Shown here piece after piece: positions 16,247 through 24,511 of a DNA stretch of 64,000 bases. The stretch lies in NCBI GenBank assembly GCA_017450275.1, contig JAFSVD010000009.1:1-64000 (forward strand), read 5' to 3'. A program made the position numbers and the translations under genes. The notes beneath the pieces are model-generated. The model saw only the letters and a list, made by a program, of their open reading frames with translations, was not told the DNA's origin and ran no database searches. The number at the start of each line of letters is the position of its first letter. Within the stretch, counting starts at the first letter, position 1. This DNA is from Desulfovibrio sp. (GTDB lineage: Bacteria; Desulfobacterota; Desulfovibrionia; Desulfovibrionales; Desulfovibrionaceae).

Positions 16247-17047
16247 ATGCTTCTTTCCTTTCTCATCTATGCAGCCTGTGGGGCTGTTGCCGGTATTCTC
16301 GCTGGTCTTCTCGGCGTTGGTGGCGGCATTGTCATTGTCCCGATGCTCTTGGCCATCTTCCCAAGCCAGGGAGTGCCGTCTTCCTTATGCCAGTATCTGG
16401 CCTTAGGTACCTCTCTTGCAACGATTGTCATCACATCCATTTCCAGCGCGAGAGCCCACAACAAACGCGGCGCCGTACACTGGGATATCGTGAAACACAT
16501 CACCCCTGGTATTCTTATTGGCACCTTTGGCGGCAGCCTTCTTGCCAGCCACATGCCCATACTCTTCTTAAAAGTCTTCTTTATCTGCTTCTTAACCCTG
16601 ATCGCCATCAAGATGATCTCGCGCTACCAGCCCAAAGCCAGCCGCGATATGCCGGGCTTTGTTGGGACAAGCTGCGTTGGCAGCGTTATAGGCCTTATCT
16701 CCAGCTTTGTCGGTATTGGCGGTGGCACCCTTTCAGTGCCCTTTATGAGCTTCTGCAATGTCCCCCTCCATGAGGCTGTGGGCACATCAGCGGCCATAGG
16801 ATTTCCCATCGCACTCGCTGGCATGCTTGGCTATCTTATAGGCGGCTTAAACGACCCCACCTTGCCCGCAGGCACCCTGGGCTATATCCATATACCAGCC
16901 CTTATTGGCATTGCCTCGGTAAGTTTTCTGACCGCCCCTCTTGGAGCAAAATTGTCGCATCGCTTGCCAACAGCCAAACTCAAAGTCTGCTTTGCCGTCT
17001 TTTTACTCTGCGTTGCGGCGAAGATGGCGATCGGTCTTCTGCCATGA
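16247..17047 (+). CDS. TauE/SafE (TSUP) family membrane permease
   Basis: This 266-residue, strongly hydrophobic protein has about eight membrane helices. It carries the duplicated TSUP glycine motif ([17 protein letters not shown] near the N-terminus and [16 protein letters not shown] in the middle). Family members move sulfite, sulfoacetate, taurine-related or other small organic anions across the inner membrane. In a sulfate reducer a sulfur anion is a reasonable guess, but sequence does not show the substrate. GAGGA precedes the ATG. The stop overlaps the start of the amidohydrolase gene by 4 bases. Confidence 0.88.
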   Translation: MLLSFLIYAACGAVAGILAGLLGVGGGIVIVPMLLAIFPSQGVPSSLCQYLALGTSLATIVITSISSARAHNKRGAVHWDIVKHITPGILIGTFGGSLLASHMPILFLKVFFICFLTLIAIKMISRYQPKASRDMPGFVGTSCVGSVIGLISSFVGIGGGTLSVPFMSFCNVPLHEAVGTSAAIGFPIALAGMLGYLIGGLNDPTLPAGTLGYIHIPALIGIASVSFLTAPLGAKLSHRLPTAKLKVCFAVFLLCVAAKMAIGLLP

Positions 17048-18225
17048 CACAGCCAAACGCCTTTGCCATCCGGGCAAAAACCATTATCCCTTTGATACGG
17101 GAGCAAGCTGCGCGGGGAAAGGATCTCTACACCAAGTTGCCCCGCATCGATAACGGCGTTGTCCTTGTCATGAACGGTCGCGTGGCAGACATTGGCAAAG
17201 CAAGCCAGGTAGCAATCCCCCAAGGCTGGGAGTGCCAGGAGGTGGATGGCACCCTTATTCCCGGTGTGATCAATTGCCACACCCATCTTGAGCTGGTGCA
17301 TTGTGCCAACAAAACACGCTCAGGCCAGGGCTTTTCCGCATGGCTTCAAAGTCTCATCGACCAAAAGCCCCGGTCTATGCCAGAAGATGCCAACTATGTC
17401 AAAAACCTCAGCCAGGAAATAGCGGATCTTGTTGCCCAGGGAACCGCCTTTGTCGGCTCGATTCTCACCCCCAATCCCTCCCTGCTCGTCTTGGTGCCAG
17501 ATATTGCGCGATGCAAAGGCCTAGGCCTGCATGTCTTTGCCGAATGCTTTGGCTTTGGCAATTCTCTGCCTCCGCTTCCACCCCCTGAACACCAGGCATC
17601 CTTAGCCGGTCACAGTCTCTATTCAACAAATCTTACACTGCTTCAACGAGCTGCCCTCTATTGCCAGCAACACAAGGCGCCCTTCAGCCTCCATCTGGCC
17701 GAATCCCTCGATGAAGAGGCGATGCTTGCACACGGTCAAGGACCTCTGCTCGACATTTTTCAACGAACCATTCTCCCCAAAAATTGGGTTCCCCCCTTTC
17801 AAAGGCCCCTTGCCCTTGCCAAAGCCCTTGGCCTTCTCACCTCCAATCTCCTCGCTGTCCACTGCGTCCACCTGACAGATGCGGAGATACAAGTTTTGGG
17901 AGCCCATCGTTGCGCTGTCTGCCTCTGTCCCCGCTCAAACGCCTACATAGGTGTTGGAGCGGCCAATGTCCGCGCTCTTCTTAAGGAACAGGTCTTGGTA
18001 TGCCTTGGAACAGACGGCCTTTCTTCCAATACGGATCTCAATGTCATCAACGAAGCCCTGTATCTGAAAGAACGCTACGACATACCAAACGATGCCTTAA
18101 TCCGCATGCTCACCGTCAATGCCAGCCAGGCTCTCCATTGCCCCAAGGGCTACGCAAGCCTTGGGACAGGGGCTCGAGCGGTGTTTTGTAAGCTCCCCCA
18201 TGCGCTCACGGATCACTCGTATTGA
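17044..18225 (+). CDS. Amidohydrolase-superfamily deaminase (possible aminofutalosine deaminase)
   Basis: This 393-residue metal-dependent hydrolase has the HxH metal motif in VINCHTHLELVHC. It also has a later His (FSLHLAESLDEE), the His in VHCVHLTDAE, and the Asp of LGTDGLSSNTDLN. These are the marks of the ATZ/TRZ/cytosine-deaminase-like branch. Related enzymes deaminate SAH, guanine or 6-amino-6-deoxyfutalosine, the last in the futalosine route to menaquinone. Menaquinone is expected here, so that role is possible but unproven, and no mqn genes are adjacent. The start overlaps the permease stop (ATGA), so the two are translationally coupled. Confidence 0.75.
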   Translation: MTQPNAFAIRAKTIIPLIREQAARGKDLYTKLPRIDNGVVLVMNGRVADIGKASQVAIPQGWECQEVDGTLIPGVINCHTHLELVHCANKTRSGQGFSAWLQSLIDQKPRSMPEDANYVKNLSQEIADLVAQGTAFVGSILTPNPSLLVLVPDIARCKGLGLHVFAECFGFGNSLPPLPPPEHQASLAGHSLYSTNLTLLQRAALYCQQHKAPFSLHLAESLDEEAMLAHGQGPLLDIFQRTILPKNWVPPFQRPLALAKALGLLTSNLLAVHCVHLTDAEIQVLGAHRCAVCLCPRSNAYIGVGAANVRALLKEQVLVCLGTDGLSSNTDLNVINEALYLKERYDIPNDALIRMLTVNASQALHCPKGYASLGTGARAVFCKLPHALTDHSY

Positions 18226-18280
18226 TTCCCCCCTTAAAAGTTGCGAGGATTACCATTCCAGAAAATGGGCTGCCTGCGGC

Positions 18281-18309
18281 TTAAACAAAGATTTATGGGA
18301 CAATATAAT
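18281..18309 (+). promoter_or_regulatory. Strong promoter inside an intergenic region
   Basis: TTAAAC is followed after exactly 17 bases by a perfect TATAAT. No long reading frame follows, but a strong terminator lies about 85 bases downstream of the -10 box, so it may drive a small RNA. Confidence 0.5.
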
Positions 18310-18315
18310 TCGTAT

Positions 18316-18425
18316 CTGCAAGGCGCAAATTCCCAAATCTCCAAATCCAACGATGCCTTGTCAACCATTCTTCGCGGCTAAGGCGCCCAACCAAAAAGAC
18401 CTCCCTATGGGAGGTCTTTTTGGTA
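18316..18425 (+). ncRNA. Candidate small RNA
   Basis: The stretch between the promoter at 18281-18309 and the intrinsic terminator at 18393-18421 would give a transcript of about 110 bases. It contains a CAAGGC/GCCTTG pair (about 18319-18360) that could close a 5' stem-loop. A 38-codon frame (18265-18381) overlaps it but begins upstream of the predicted transcript start and lacks a clear ribosome site. I do not recognise an RNA family. Confidence 0.35.
18393..18421. terminator. Bidirectional intrinsic terminator
   Basis: A perfect 13-bp stem (AAAAAGACCTCCC and its complement) around a TAT loop lies between plus-strand transcripts and the convergent Hpt-like gene. Confidence 0.88.
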
Positions 18426-18459
18426 CAAAAGCGTCAATCGATACACGCAAAGCGGGCGA

Positions 18460-18798
18460 CTATCCCCCGACATACACAGCAATGGCCAGCATCGTGTCGA
18501 CAAAGACCGATTCAAAATGCGGCAAACTCGAGGCTGTGTCAGCACCCCCTTTGATGGCTATCTCGAGGCTAAAGGCAGCATGGGATAAGGCCTTTGCCCC
18601 CAGATCTGTTGCGCGTTCTTTCACCCTTCGAACAGCCTCCAAGGCCTGATCCGTCTTTCCCTGGGTGATCCAGCCAACGATCTCTGCACTGCTGTCGCGT
18701 TCTTCCTGAAGAAAATGGCCGAGCGCCTCTCGGTAGAGGGCTTGGGTGTACCGGCCTTGGTCAAGTGGTGTATGCCAATCGAGCACTGCTTCATTCAT
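18460..18798 (-). CDS. Degenerate Hpt-domain protein without phospho-histidine
   Basis: The 112 residues match a histidine phosphotransfer (Hpt) domain in layout: helix YREALGHFLQEERDS, then ALEAVRRVKERATDLGAKAL, and SHAAFSLEIAIKGG. In active Hpt proteins the second helix reads AH-x-LKG-x-x-x-x-LGA. Here the position of the phosphorylated His is Arg (VRRVKERATDLGA), and the following glycine is also lost. It therefore cannot relay phosphate by the usual chemistry and may instead bind a receiver domain or kinase as a decoy or scaffold. It lies 58 bases downstream of tyrS on the same strand. The family assignment is my reading of the pattern. Confidence 0.65.
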   Translation of the reverse strand: MNEAVLDWHTPLDQGRYTQALYREALGHFLQEERDSSAEIVGWITQGKTDQALEAVRRVKERATDLGAKALSHAAFSLEIAIKGGADTASSLPHFESVFVDTMLAIAVYVGG

Positions 18799-18856
18799 TG
18801 TTCTACCAGCGAATCCCGATCAAAGATACGCTGCCTCCTTTTTCCAAAACACCTTG

Positions 18857-20053
18857 CTAGGCTTTCACGCTGAGTTTCAAAAAACGTTTTTTGCCAAGCC
18901 GCACGGTATATTCGCCTGCAGGAAGGGCTGCTGTGGCATCAAACACTTTCTCCCCATTGATAGTCAGAGAGCCGCTTTGCAAAAGCCTGCGAGCCTCGCT
19001 GCGGCTTTTGACGAGCCCTGCCCCTTCCAAAAAGGCCACCGGTGTACTGCCAGCACCTTCCGCAACACTGTATTCGAGGGCATTTTCCGGAAGCGCCCCT
19101 TCGGTAAAAACCGCGGCAAAATCTTTGCGGGCGTTTTGGGCTGCAGTGGATCCGTGGTAGCGGGTTATGATCTCCTCAGCTAAATCTTCCTTGCAGGTCT
19201 TTGGATGCAAGGAGCCATCGGCAACGTGCTCTTGCATCGTTTTGATCTCTGCCAGCGATTTTTCGCTCAAAAGCTCATAATAGCGCCACATCAACTCATC
19301 CGAGATGCGCATCATTTTCCCAAACATCTGATCGGGGCTTTCATCAATACCGATATAATTGCCATAGGATTTTGACATCTTGCGCACCCCATCCAAGCCC
19401 TCCAAGAGCGGCATGGTCAGAATGCACTGGCTCTCCTGATTGTAGTGGGTTTGCAGGGTGCGTCCCATCAGAAGATTGAATTTCTGGTCTGTTCCCCCCA
19501 ATTCCACGTCCGCGTGCAGATGCACAGAGTCATAGCCTTGGCACAGCGGGTATAAAAATTCATGGATCGCGATCGGGCGCTGTTCGCGATAGCGCTTTTC
19601 AAAGTCATCGCGCTCCATCATTCTGGCCACCGTATAACAGGATGCAAGCTTAATAAAACCCTGCGCATCGAGTTTGGAGAGCCACTCCGCATTAAAGACG
19701 ATACGCGTTTTTTCAGGATCAAGGATTTTAAAGACCTGTTTTTTATAGGTTTGCGCATTGGCAAGCACCTGCTCTTCCGTCAGCGGGGGGCGGGTTTCGC
19801 TTTTGCCAGTCGGATCCCCGATCCGACCGGTAAAATCGCCGATCAGAAAAATGATGGTATGGCCGAGCTGTTGAAAATGCCGCATTTTCTGCATCACAAC
19901 CGTATGCCCCAGATGCAGATCAGGAGCCGTGGGATCAAAACCCACTTTCACCCGAAGAGGGGTGTTGCGCAAAAGCTTTTTGCGCAATTCCTCTTCGTCG
20001 ATCAATTCGACAACCCCCCGTTTAATGAGGGCAAGCTGTTCTTCAATATCCAT
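18857..20053 (-). CDS. tyrS: Tyrosyl-tRNA synthetase
   Basis: This enzyme charges tRNA-Tyr with tyrosine. The 398-residue class I synthetase has the HIGH-type motif HLGH (about 46-49, in [13 protein letters not shown]), [15 protein letters not shown], and the KMSKS loop at 225-229 ([11 protein letters not shown]). A C-terminal S4 RNA-binding domain (about 335-398) includes [15 protein letters not shown]. The ATG at 20053 is the only sensible start. Confidence 0.96.
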   Translation of the reverse strand: MDIEEQLALIKRGVVELIDEEELRKKLLRNTPLRVKVGFDPTAPDLHLGHTVVMQKMRHFQQLGHTIIFLIGDFTGRIGDPTGKSETRPPLTEEQVLANAQTYKKQVFKILDPEKTRIVFNAEWLSKLDAQGFIKLASCYTVARMMERDDFEKRYREQRPIAIHEFLYPLCQGYDSVHLHADVELGGTDQKFNLLMGRTLQTHYNQESQCILTMPLLEGLDGVRKMSKSYGNYIGIDESPDQMFGKMMRISDELMWRYYELLSEKSLAEIKTMQEHVADGSLHPKTCKEDLAEEIITRYHGSTAAQNARKDFAAVFTEGALPENALEYSVAEGAGSTPVAFLEGAGLVKSRSEARRLLQSGSLTINGEKVFDATAALPAGEYTVRLGKKRFLKLSVKA

Positions 20054-20115
20054 GGCAACCTCAATCTCAAAGAAAAAGGGAAAAATGCCCCCTCTAGGTA
20101 CCTGCCAAGCTATTT

Positions 20116-20131
20116 TGTGTCAATTCACACA
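20116..20131. promoter_or_regulatory. CRP/FNR-like palindrome between tyrS and hisI
   Basis: TGTG-N8-CACA has the half-site spacing of CRP/FNR-family operators, with one mismatch outside the TGTG core. It lies in the 173-base divergent region between tyrS and hisI. Function is inferred from symmetry only. Confidence 0.25.
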
Positions 20132-20226
20132 GAAAAAAGCCTTCCGCTTGCATATTCGCAACACCAGGCGTAGAAGTCGAAGTAGTGTGGCACAAGCCTT
20201 GCGAACACCCAACCAAGGACACTGCT

Positions 20227-20616
20227 ATGGACGCCATTCCCTTTGAGCCAGACTTTTCAAAAGGCCTTCTCCCTGTTGTTGTCCAGGACGCTCAAAGCCT
20301 TGAAGTACTCATGCTCGCCTACATGAACGAAGAGGCCTATGCCAAAACCGTGGCAACAGGCGAAGCGCATTATTTCAGCCGCAGCCGCAAAAAGCTCTGG
20401 CACAAGGGCGAAGAGAGCCACAATGTGCAGCGAGTTCTTTCCATGCGTCTGGACTGCGATAGCGATACCCTCCTGCTTCTGGTCGAACAAATCGGGGGGG
20501 CGAGCTGCCACACAGGCCATCGCTCGTGTTTTTATCGCGAGCGCACGGGATCCCTTGTTTCTCTCTGCTGTCCCATGATCTTTAACCCCGATGAAATCTA
20601 CCACAAAACACGATAA
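20227..20616 (+). CDS. hisI: Phosphoribosyl-AMP cyclohydrolase
   Basis: HisI opens the adenine ring of phosphoribosyl-AMP, the third step of histidine synthesis. The 129-residue single-domain protein has the conserved blocks [60 protein letters not shown] and [13 protein letters not shown], which provide the zinc- and magnesium-binding Cys and Asp residues. It is not fused to HisE. AAGGA precedes the ATG by 7 bases. hisG follows 7 bases after the stop. Confidence 0.96.
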   Translation: MDAIPFEPDFSKGLLPVVVQDAQSLEVLMLAYMNEEAYAKTVATGEAHYFSRSRKKLWHKGEESHNVQRVLSMRLDCDSDTLLLLVEQIGGASCHTGHRSCFYRERTGSLVSLCCPMIFNPDEIYHKTR

Positions 20617-20623
20617 AGACCCC

Positions 20624-21511
20624 ATGCAAACATCCCCCCTTCTCAAACTCGGCATTCCCAAAGGCTCCCTCGAAGAGACAACCATCAAGCTCTTTGATCG
20701 TGCAGGCTGGAAAATAGCCAGGCATTCCAGAAACTATTTTCCCGAAATCAACGATCCCGATATCGCTGTCTCCATCTGCCGCATCCAGGAAATCGGCAGC
20801 TATATCAACGAGGGCATTCTCGATTGCGGCATTGCTGCCGAAGACTGGCTCGTCGAACGTGGGCCTTTTGACCACGTCCACACAATCAGCCGCCTCATCT
20901 ACTCCAAAGTCTCGCTCAAGCCCTGCCGATGGGTTTTGGCTGTTGCCGCCAATTCCCCCTACAAAACCCCCCAGGATCTTGCCGGCAAGCGCGTTGCCAC
21001 GGAACTGATCGCCATGACCCGCGCCTATTTTGCCAAGCAATCGATCAATGCCGAGGTGTTCTACTCCTTTGGCGCAACCGAGGCCAAGATCGTGGAAGGG
21101 CTCGCGGACGGCATTGTTGAGGTGACCGAAACCGGCTCAACCATCAAAGCCCAGGGGCTTCGCATCATCGACGAAGTGATGCAATCCTCCCCTGTCTTGA
21201 TCGCCAATGCCAAGGCCTACGAGGATCCTGCAAAACGTCGAAAAATCGACCAGATCGAGCTTTTGCTTCAGGGCGCTTTGAAGGCGCAATCCCTTGTGGC
21301 CATCAAGATGAACGCGCCCAAGGCAAAACTCGAAGCCATTCTTGAAATGCTTCCAGCGCTCAACTCGCCCACGGTTTCTGAACTGCGTGCGAGCGGGTGG
21401 TATTCGATTGAAACTGTGGTTGATGCAAACCGTGTGCGCGACCTCATCCCCAGGCTCTGTCAGGCCGGGGCAGAGGGCATTATTGAATACGCGCTCAACA
21501 AAGCCATCTAA
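20624..21511 (+). CDS. hisG: ATP phosphoribosyltransferase (long form)
   Basis: HisG joins ATP and PRPP, the first and feedback-regulated step of histidine synthesis. The 295-residue length indicates the long form with a C-terminal regulatory ACT-like domain (about 220-295), so HisZ is not needed. Conserved blocks are LGIPKGSLEE, DCGIAAEDWL, and the PRPP-binding stretch AKIVEGLADGIVEVTETGST. The start at 20624 gives the usual N-terminus; an in-frame ATG at 20591 lies inside hisI. It forms an operon with hisI and ykgJ. Confidence 0.95.
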   Translation: MQTSPLLKLGIPKGSLEETTIKLFDRAGWKIARHSRNYFPEINDPDIAVSICRIQEIGSYINEGILDCGIAAEDWLVERGPFDHVHTISRLIYSKVSLKPCRWVLAVAANSPYKTPQDLAGKRVATELIAMTRAYFAKQSINAEVFYSFGATEAKIVEGLADGIVEVTETGSTIKAQGLRIIDEVMQSSPVLIANAKAYEDPAKRRKIDQIELLLQGALKAQSLVAIKMNAPKAKLEAILEMLPALNSPTVSELRASGWYSIETVVDANRVRDLIPRLCQAGAEGIIEYALNKAI

Positions 21512-21521
21512 AGGTCTCTGT

Positions 21522-22310
21522 ATGGAAAACCAGCCTCTCTCCGCTGAAGACACCCTCGACTTTATCAACAGCCTTCCTGAAATCGCGGCGACCGAGACCT
21601 TTTGCTTTGACTGCAATCCCTCTGTGCCCTGCTTCAACCAATGCTGTGCGGAATTGACACTGCCCTTAACCCCCTATGATGTCTTCAGGCTGTGTCGGCA
21701 TCTTGCCATGCCAAGCACAGACTTTATGACAACCTATACCCAGGCAAATACAGACCCAGAAACCGGTTTTCTCACGGTCACCCTCAAGATGAACAAAGAG
21801 CCAGGAGAACCCTGTCCCTTTGTCAGTCCCGCTGGCTGTCTGGTCTATGAAAACCGCCCAAGCGCCTGTCGGAGCTACCCCTTGGGACGCGGCACCAAGT
21901 TGGGGGAAAAAGGCATTATCGAACGCTTCTTTGTGATCCACGAAGAGCATTGCCATGGCTTTGACGAAGGCACCCATCGCACACCAAGCGATTGGTTTAG
22001 CAACCAGGGTCTTCTCCCCTACAACGCGGCCAATGACCGCTATATGCGCCTGATCACCCTTGTCAAAGCGAGCGGCAAACCCTTGGACACCAGGCTTTCC
22101 GGCATGGCCAGGCTCGCGCTCTACCATATCGATCAATTTCGCCCCATGATCCAAAAGATGCGCATCTTTACCCATCTTGCCATGGAGGAAGACAGAAAAG
22201 CCCTCATTTGCCAAGATTCCCTCGAAGGCGATGCAGCCTGTCTTGACTTTGCCTTTGACTGGATGGAACTGCTCATCTTTGGCCAGGCGCCAACGCTTTC
22301 GCGCAAATAA
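21522..22310 (+). CDS. YkgJ-family CxxCxxCC metal-cluster protein
   Basis: This 262-residue protein has a Cys-rich N-terminal cluster (CFDCNPSVPCFNQCC) and a further CPFVSPAGCLVYENRPSACRSYPL block. Both are typical of the YkgJ family, which is thought to bind zinc or an iron-sulfur cluster. No enzymatic activity is established for the family. AAGG lies 7 bases before the chosen ATG; the open frame extends back into hisG. The gene follows hisG by 10 bases and is probably co-transcribed. Confidence 0.82.
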   Translation: MENQPLSAEDTLDFINSLPEIAATETFCFDCNPSVPCFNQCCAELTLPLTPYDVFRLCRHLAMPSTDFMTTYTQANTDPETGFLTVTLKMNKEPGEPCPFVSPAGCLVYENRPSACRSYPLGRGTKLGEKGIIERFFVIHEEHCHGFDEGTHRTPSDWFSNQGLLPYNAANDRYMRLITLVKASGKPLDTRLSGMARLALYHIDQFRPMIQKMRIFTHLAMEEDRKALICQDSLEGDAACLDFAFDWMELLIFGQAPTLSRK

Positions 22311-22337
22311 ACGGAGGATCGGGCGGCTTGAGATAGG

Positions 22338-22355
22338 TTGGCATATCTTTTGCTT
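22338..22355 (+). promoter_or_regulatory. Sigma-54 promoter
   Basis: TTGGCATATCTTTTGCTT has the invariant GG and GC dinucleotides separated by exactly 10 bases and matches the -24/-12 consensus (TTGGCA...TTGC). Transcription would begin near 22365, about 53 bases before the small gene at 22418. Confidence 0.8.
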
Positions 22356-22417
22356 ATTTTTGAAGCAGAGAAGCATATATCTCATTTTTTTGACCGCAAT
22401 CGATGGGAGGATCCTCC

Positions 22418-22669
22418 ATGAATATAACAAGCGTCAACAATACCTACTACGCCGAATTTTTTCCCTCCAATCAGGGCGGCAGTTCAGGTTCAGCGCCTAT
22501 AGCGCCACAAGATATTGTCAACATCAACAGCCTTTCCGACATGACCGACGAGGAAGTGGAAGAATTGCTGCAAAATACCATCCAGACCATTCAGGAAGAT
22601 CCTGTGGGAGCCCTTGCTGTGCATAACGGCCTCACCCCTGATCGGGTCTACAGCCTCTTGGCGCAATAA
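22418..22669 (+). CDS. Small unknown protein under sigma-54 control
   Basis: I do not recognise this 83-residue protein. It is acidic and polar. The N-terminal half is rich in Asn, Ser and Gly (NITSVNNTYYAEFFPSNQGG); the C-terminal half looks helical (MTDEEVEELLQNTIQTIQ, then DRVYSLLAQ). It has no signal peptide, membrane segment or Cys. The ATG is preceded by GGGAGG, and this ribosome site lies in a perfect 12-base palindrome (GGAGGATCCTCC, 22407-22418). It forms its own unit with a sigma-54 promoter and a terminator. Sigma-54 control and the nearby fliD/fliS suggest a flagellum-related or surface role, which is inference only. Confidence 0.75.
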   Translation: MNITSVNNTYYAEFFPSNQGGSSGSAPIAPQDIVNINSLSDMTDEEVEELLQNTIQTIQEDPVGALAVHNGLTPDRVYSLLAQ

Positions 22670-22688
22670 GTGTTTTTGCAAAAAGAGA

Positions 22689-22717
22689 AAACGGTGCTTT
22701 TGGCACCGTTTTTTTTT
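22689..22717 (+). terminator. Intrinsic terminator
   Basis: An AACGGTGC/GCACCGTT stem is followed by a run of T after the sigma-54-driven small gene. Confidence 0.85.
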
Positions 22718-22806
22718 GGCCATCTTGCAAGAGCAGGCCTGCTCAGGTAGAAGAAGAGCCGTCTTTGCCACTTTTTTGTCACCTTGGCCGCAGGATCCAA
22801 GCCATC

Positions 22807-23721
22807 ATGCATGTTGTACACAATCCCAACGATCTCACCCTTTCAGCCTCTGCCATAACCATCGGCAATTTCGACGGCGTACACCGAGGACATCAATCGC
22901 TTATCCTCCGAACGCTCTCCCTCGCCAAACAAAACGCCATGCCCGCCATTGTTGTGACGTTTTGGCCCCATCCGCGCTCCATTGTCTCCCCGACAAAAAG
23001 CCATCATCCCCTGACAACGCGAGAAGACCGCCTCGCCCTTCTTGGTGAACTTGGCATTCCCTATGTGCTCGAGCTCCCCTTCACCAAGGATCTTGCCAAT
23101 TTGGAGCCCTTGGCTTTTGTGACCCAATACCTTATGCCGCTCTCCCTCACCCATCTTGTGACGGGCTACGATTTTTCCCTCGGTCGAGGCCGCACGGGAA
23201 AAACCGAGGAGCTGCGCCGTATTGGCAACGAGCTCGGCTTTTCGGTTGAACAAATGCCGCCCCTCACAGACAATGGGGTCATCATCAGCTCAACCCATCT
23301 CAGAACGCTCATAGCCCAAGGCGACATCAAAAACGCCAATATGTTGCTCGGTCGCCCCTACCAGCTCAAAGGCAGGGTCATTCACGGCTTCGGTCGAGGC
23401 AAAGGCCTGGGCTTTCCCACAGCCAATATCGCGGTCGACAACATTCTCTTGCCAGCCAAGGGGGTGTATGCGGCCAACATCGCCATCCAGGGCAAAACCG
23501 TCCACGCCATGGTAAATATCGGCAATACGCCAACCTTTGGCGAAAACGATCTCTCCATCGAATGCCATCTGCTCAACTATACAGGCGACTGCTACGACGA
23601 GACCCTTTCTCTCTCCCTGCTCGCCTACCTTCGCCCTGAACAGCGTTTTCCAAGCCCCGAAGCGCTTATCGCCCAAATTCACAAGGATATCGCGCAGGCG
23701 CAAACGATCTTTGCCAAGTAG
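22807..23721 (+). CDS. ribF: Bifunctional riboflavin kinase/FAD synthetase
   Basis: RibF phosphorylates riboflavin to FMN and adenylates FMN to FAD. The 304-residue protein has the N-terminal adenylyltransferase domain (ITIGNFDGVHRGHQSLI, WPHPRSIV, DFSLGRGRTG, and ISSTHLRTLI) and the C-terminal riboflavin kinase domain (GRVIHGFGRGKGLGFPTANI with the Thr/Asn metal site, then NIGNTPTF). The chosen ATG at 22807 places the conserved block at about residue 16; the upstream frame has no support. No FMN riboswitch is visible in the 137-base gap before it. Confidence 0.95.
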   Translation: MHVVHNPNDLTLSASAITIGNFDGVHRGHQSLILRTLSLAKQNAMPAIVVTFWPHPRSIVSPTKSHHPLTTREDRLALLGELGIPYVLELPFTKDLANLEPLAFVTQYLMPLSLTHLVTGYDFSLGRGRTGKTEELRRIGNELGFSVEQMPPLTDNGVIISSTHLRTLIAQGDIKNANMLLGRPYQLKGRVIHGFGRGKGLGFPTANIAVDNILLPAKGVYAANIAIQGKTVHAMVNIGNTPTFGENDLSIECHLLNYTGDCYDETLSLSLLAYLRPEQRFPSPEALIAQIHKDIAQAQTIFAK

Positions 23722-23764
23722 CCACAAAAAAAGAGCCTTCGTTTGAAGGCTCTTTTTTTGTGGC
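23721..23764. terminator. Bidirectional intrinsic terminator
   Basis: A perfect 20-bp stem around a GTTT loop lies between convergent ribF and fliS, with U-tracts in both directions. Confidence 0.92.
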
Positions 23765-23767
23765 TTC

Positions 23768-24388
23768 CTAAAACTGGCCGTAGGAGCGCATGCGGCTTGC
23801 GGAATACCCTCCGTGCATGGTCTTGGCGCTTGCCTGGCCATCCTGCTCAGGCGCTTCTGTTGCTTGCGGCTGCATCGACTGCATAACCTTGCCATAGGCA
23901 GCGCGAGCGTGCATGCCCGAGACCGGTGTGGTGGGGCCTGCCATAATGGGCTGGGCTTTTTTGGTCATGGAGGTGGCAGGCTGCATCCGCGCGGCAATCT
24001 GCTGAACAGCACTCCGTGCCTCAGGACGGTTCAATATTTCGGCATAGGCGCTGCGCAAGCCTTCCAAAATCTTCACCACGCTGTCCAAAGCCTTCAGATC
24101 CATCTTCAAATTGGCCTGCAACAGTCTTGCGGTACAAAGCAGATAGAGATTGTTCAGATTTGTCGCCAGACTGCCGCCTTTCTCCATATTCAAGGAGCCG
24201 GACAACTCGGTGATGATGTCGATCACCTTGGATATGAGAATGCCTTTGGCTGCATAATCCTTGGCGATGATTTTTTCTCGTGCTCTTTGCAGAAATTTCA
24301 ACGCGCCATCGTACAGCATAATCAGTAAATGACCTTGGTCGGTTGTACTGATATTGGTCTTAAAATAGGCGTGTGCAGCAGTATTCAT
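23768..24388 (-). CDS. fliS: Flagellin export chaperone FliS with extended tail
   Basis: FliS binds the C-terminus of flagellin and keeps it unpolymerised until export. The first 125 or so residues fit the family: AYFKTNISTTDQGHLLIMLYDGALKFLQRA, then SKVIDIITELSGSLN, GGSLATNLNNLYLLCTARLL and a final helix. The protein is 206 residues against the usual 125-150. The extra C-terminal part is rich in Met, Gln, Ala, Pro and Thr, and probably disordered. AAAGGA precedes the ATG. It lies 123 bases after fliD on the same strand, the usual fliD-fliS order. Confidence 0.93.
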   Translation of the reverse strand: MNTAAHAYFKTNISTTDQGHLLIMLYDGALKFLQRAREKIIAKDYAAKGILISKVIDIITELSGSLNMEKGGSLATNLNNLYLLCTARLLQANLKMDLKALDSVVKILEGLRSAYAEILNRPEARSAVQQIAARMQPATSMTKKAQPIMAGPTTPVSGMHARAAYGKVMQSMQPQATEAPEQDGQASAKTMHGGYSASRMRSYGQF

Positions 24389-24511
24389 GTGAGTTCCTTT
24401 TCACGAATTCCGCACAATCCGGTGCAGAAGGTTATCAACAGCGCTGAGCAGGGGGAACATTCTGCCGACAAGCCCCCAACCCGGCATTTTTTTCCTCTCT
24501 CTTCCCCTCTC

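Noticed and set aside
18265..18381. 38-codon frame in the intergenic region
   Set aside because: No clear ribosome site, and it begins upstream of the predicted transcript start; kept only as an alternative reading of the small-RNA finding.
22670..22806. FMN riboswitch before ribF
   Set aside because: The gap is mostly a terminator and lacks the conserved RFN segments.
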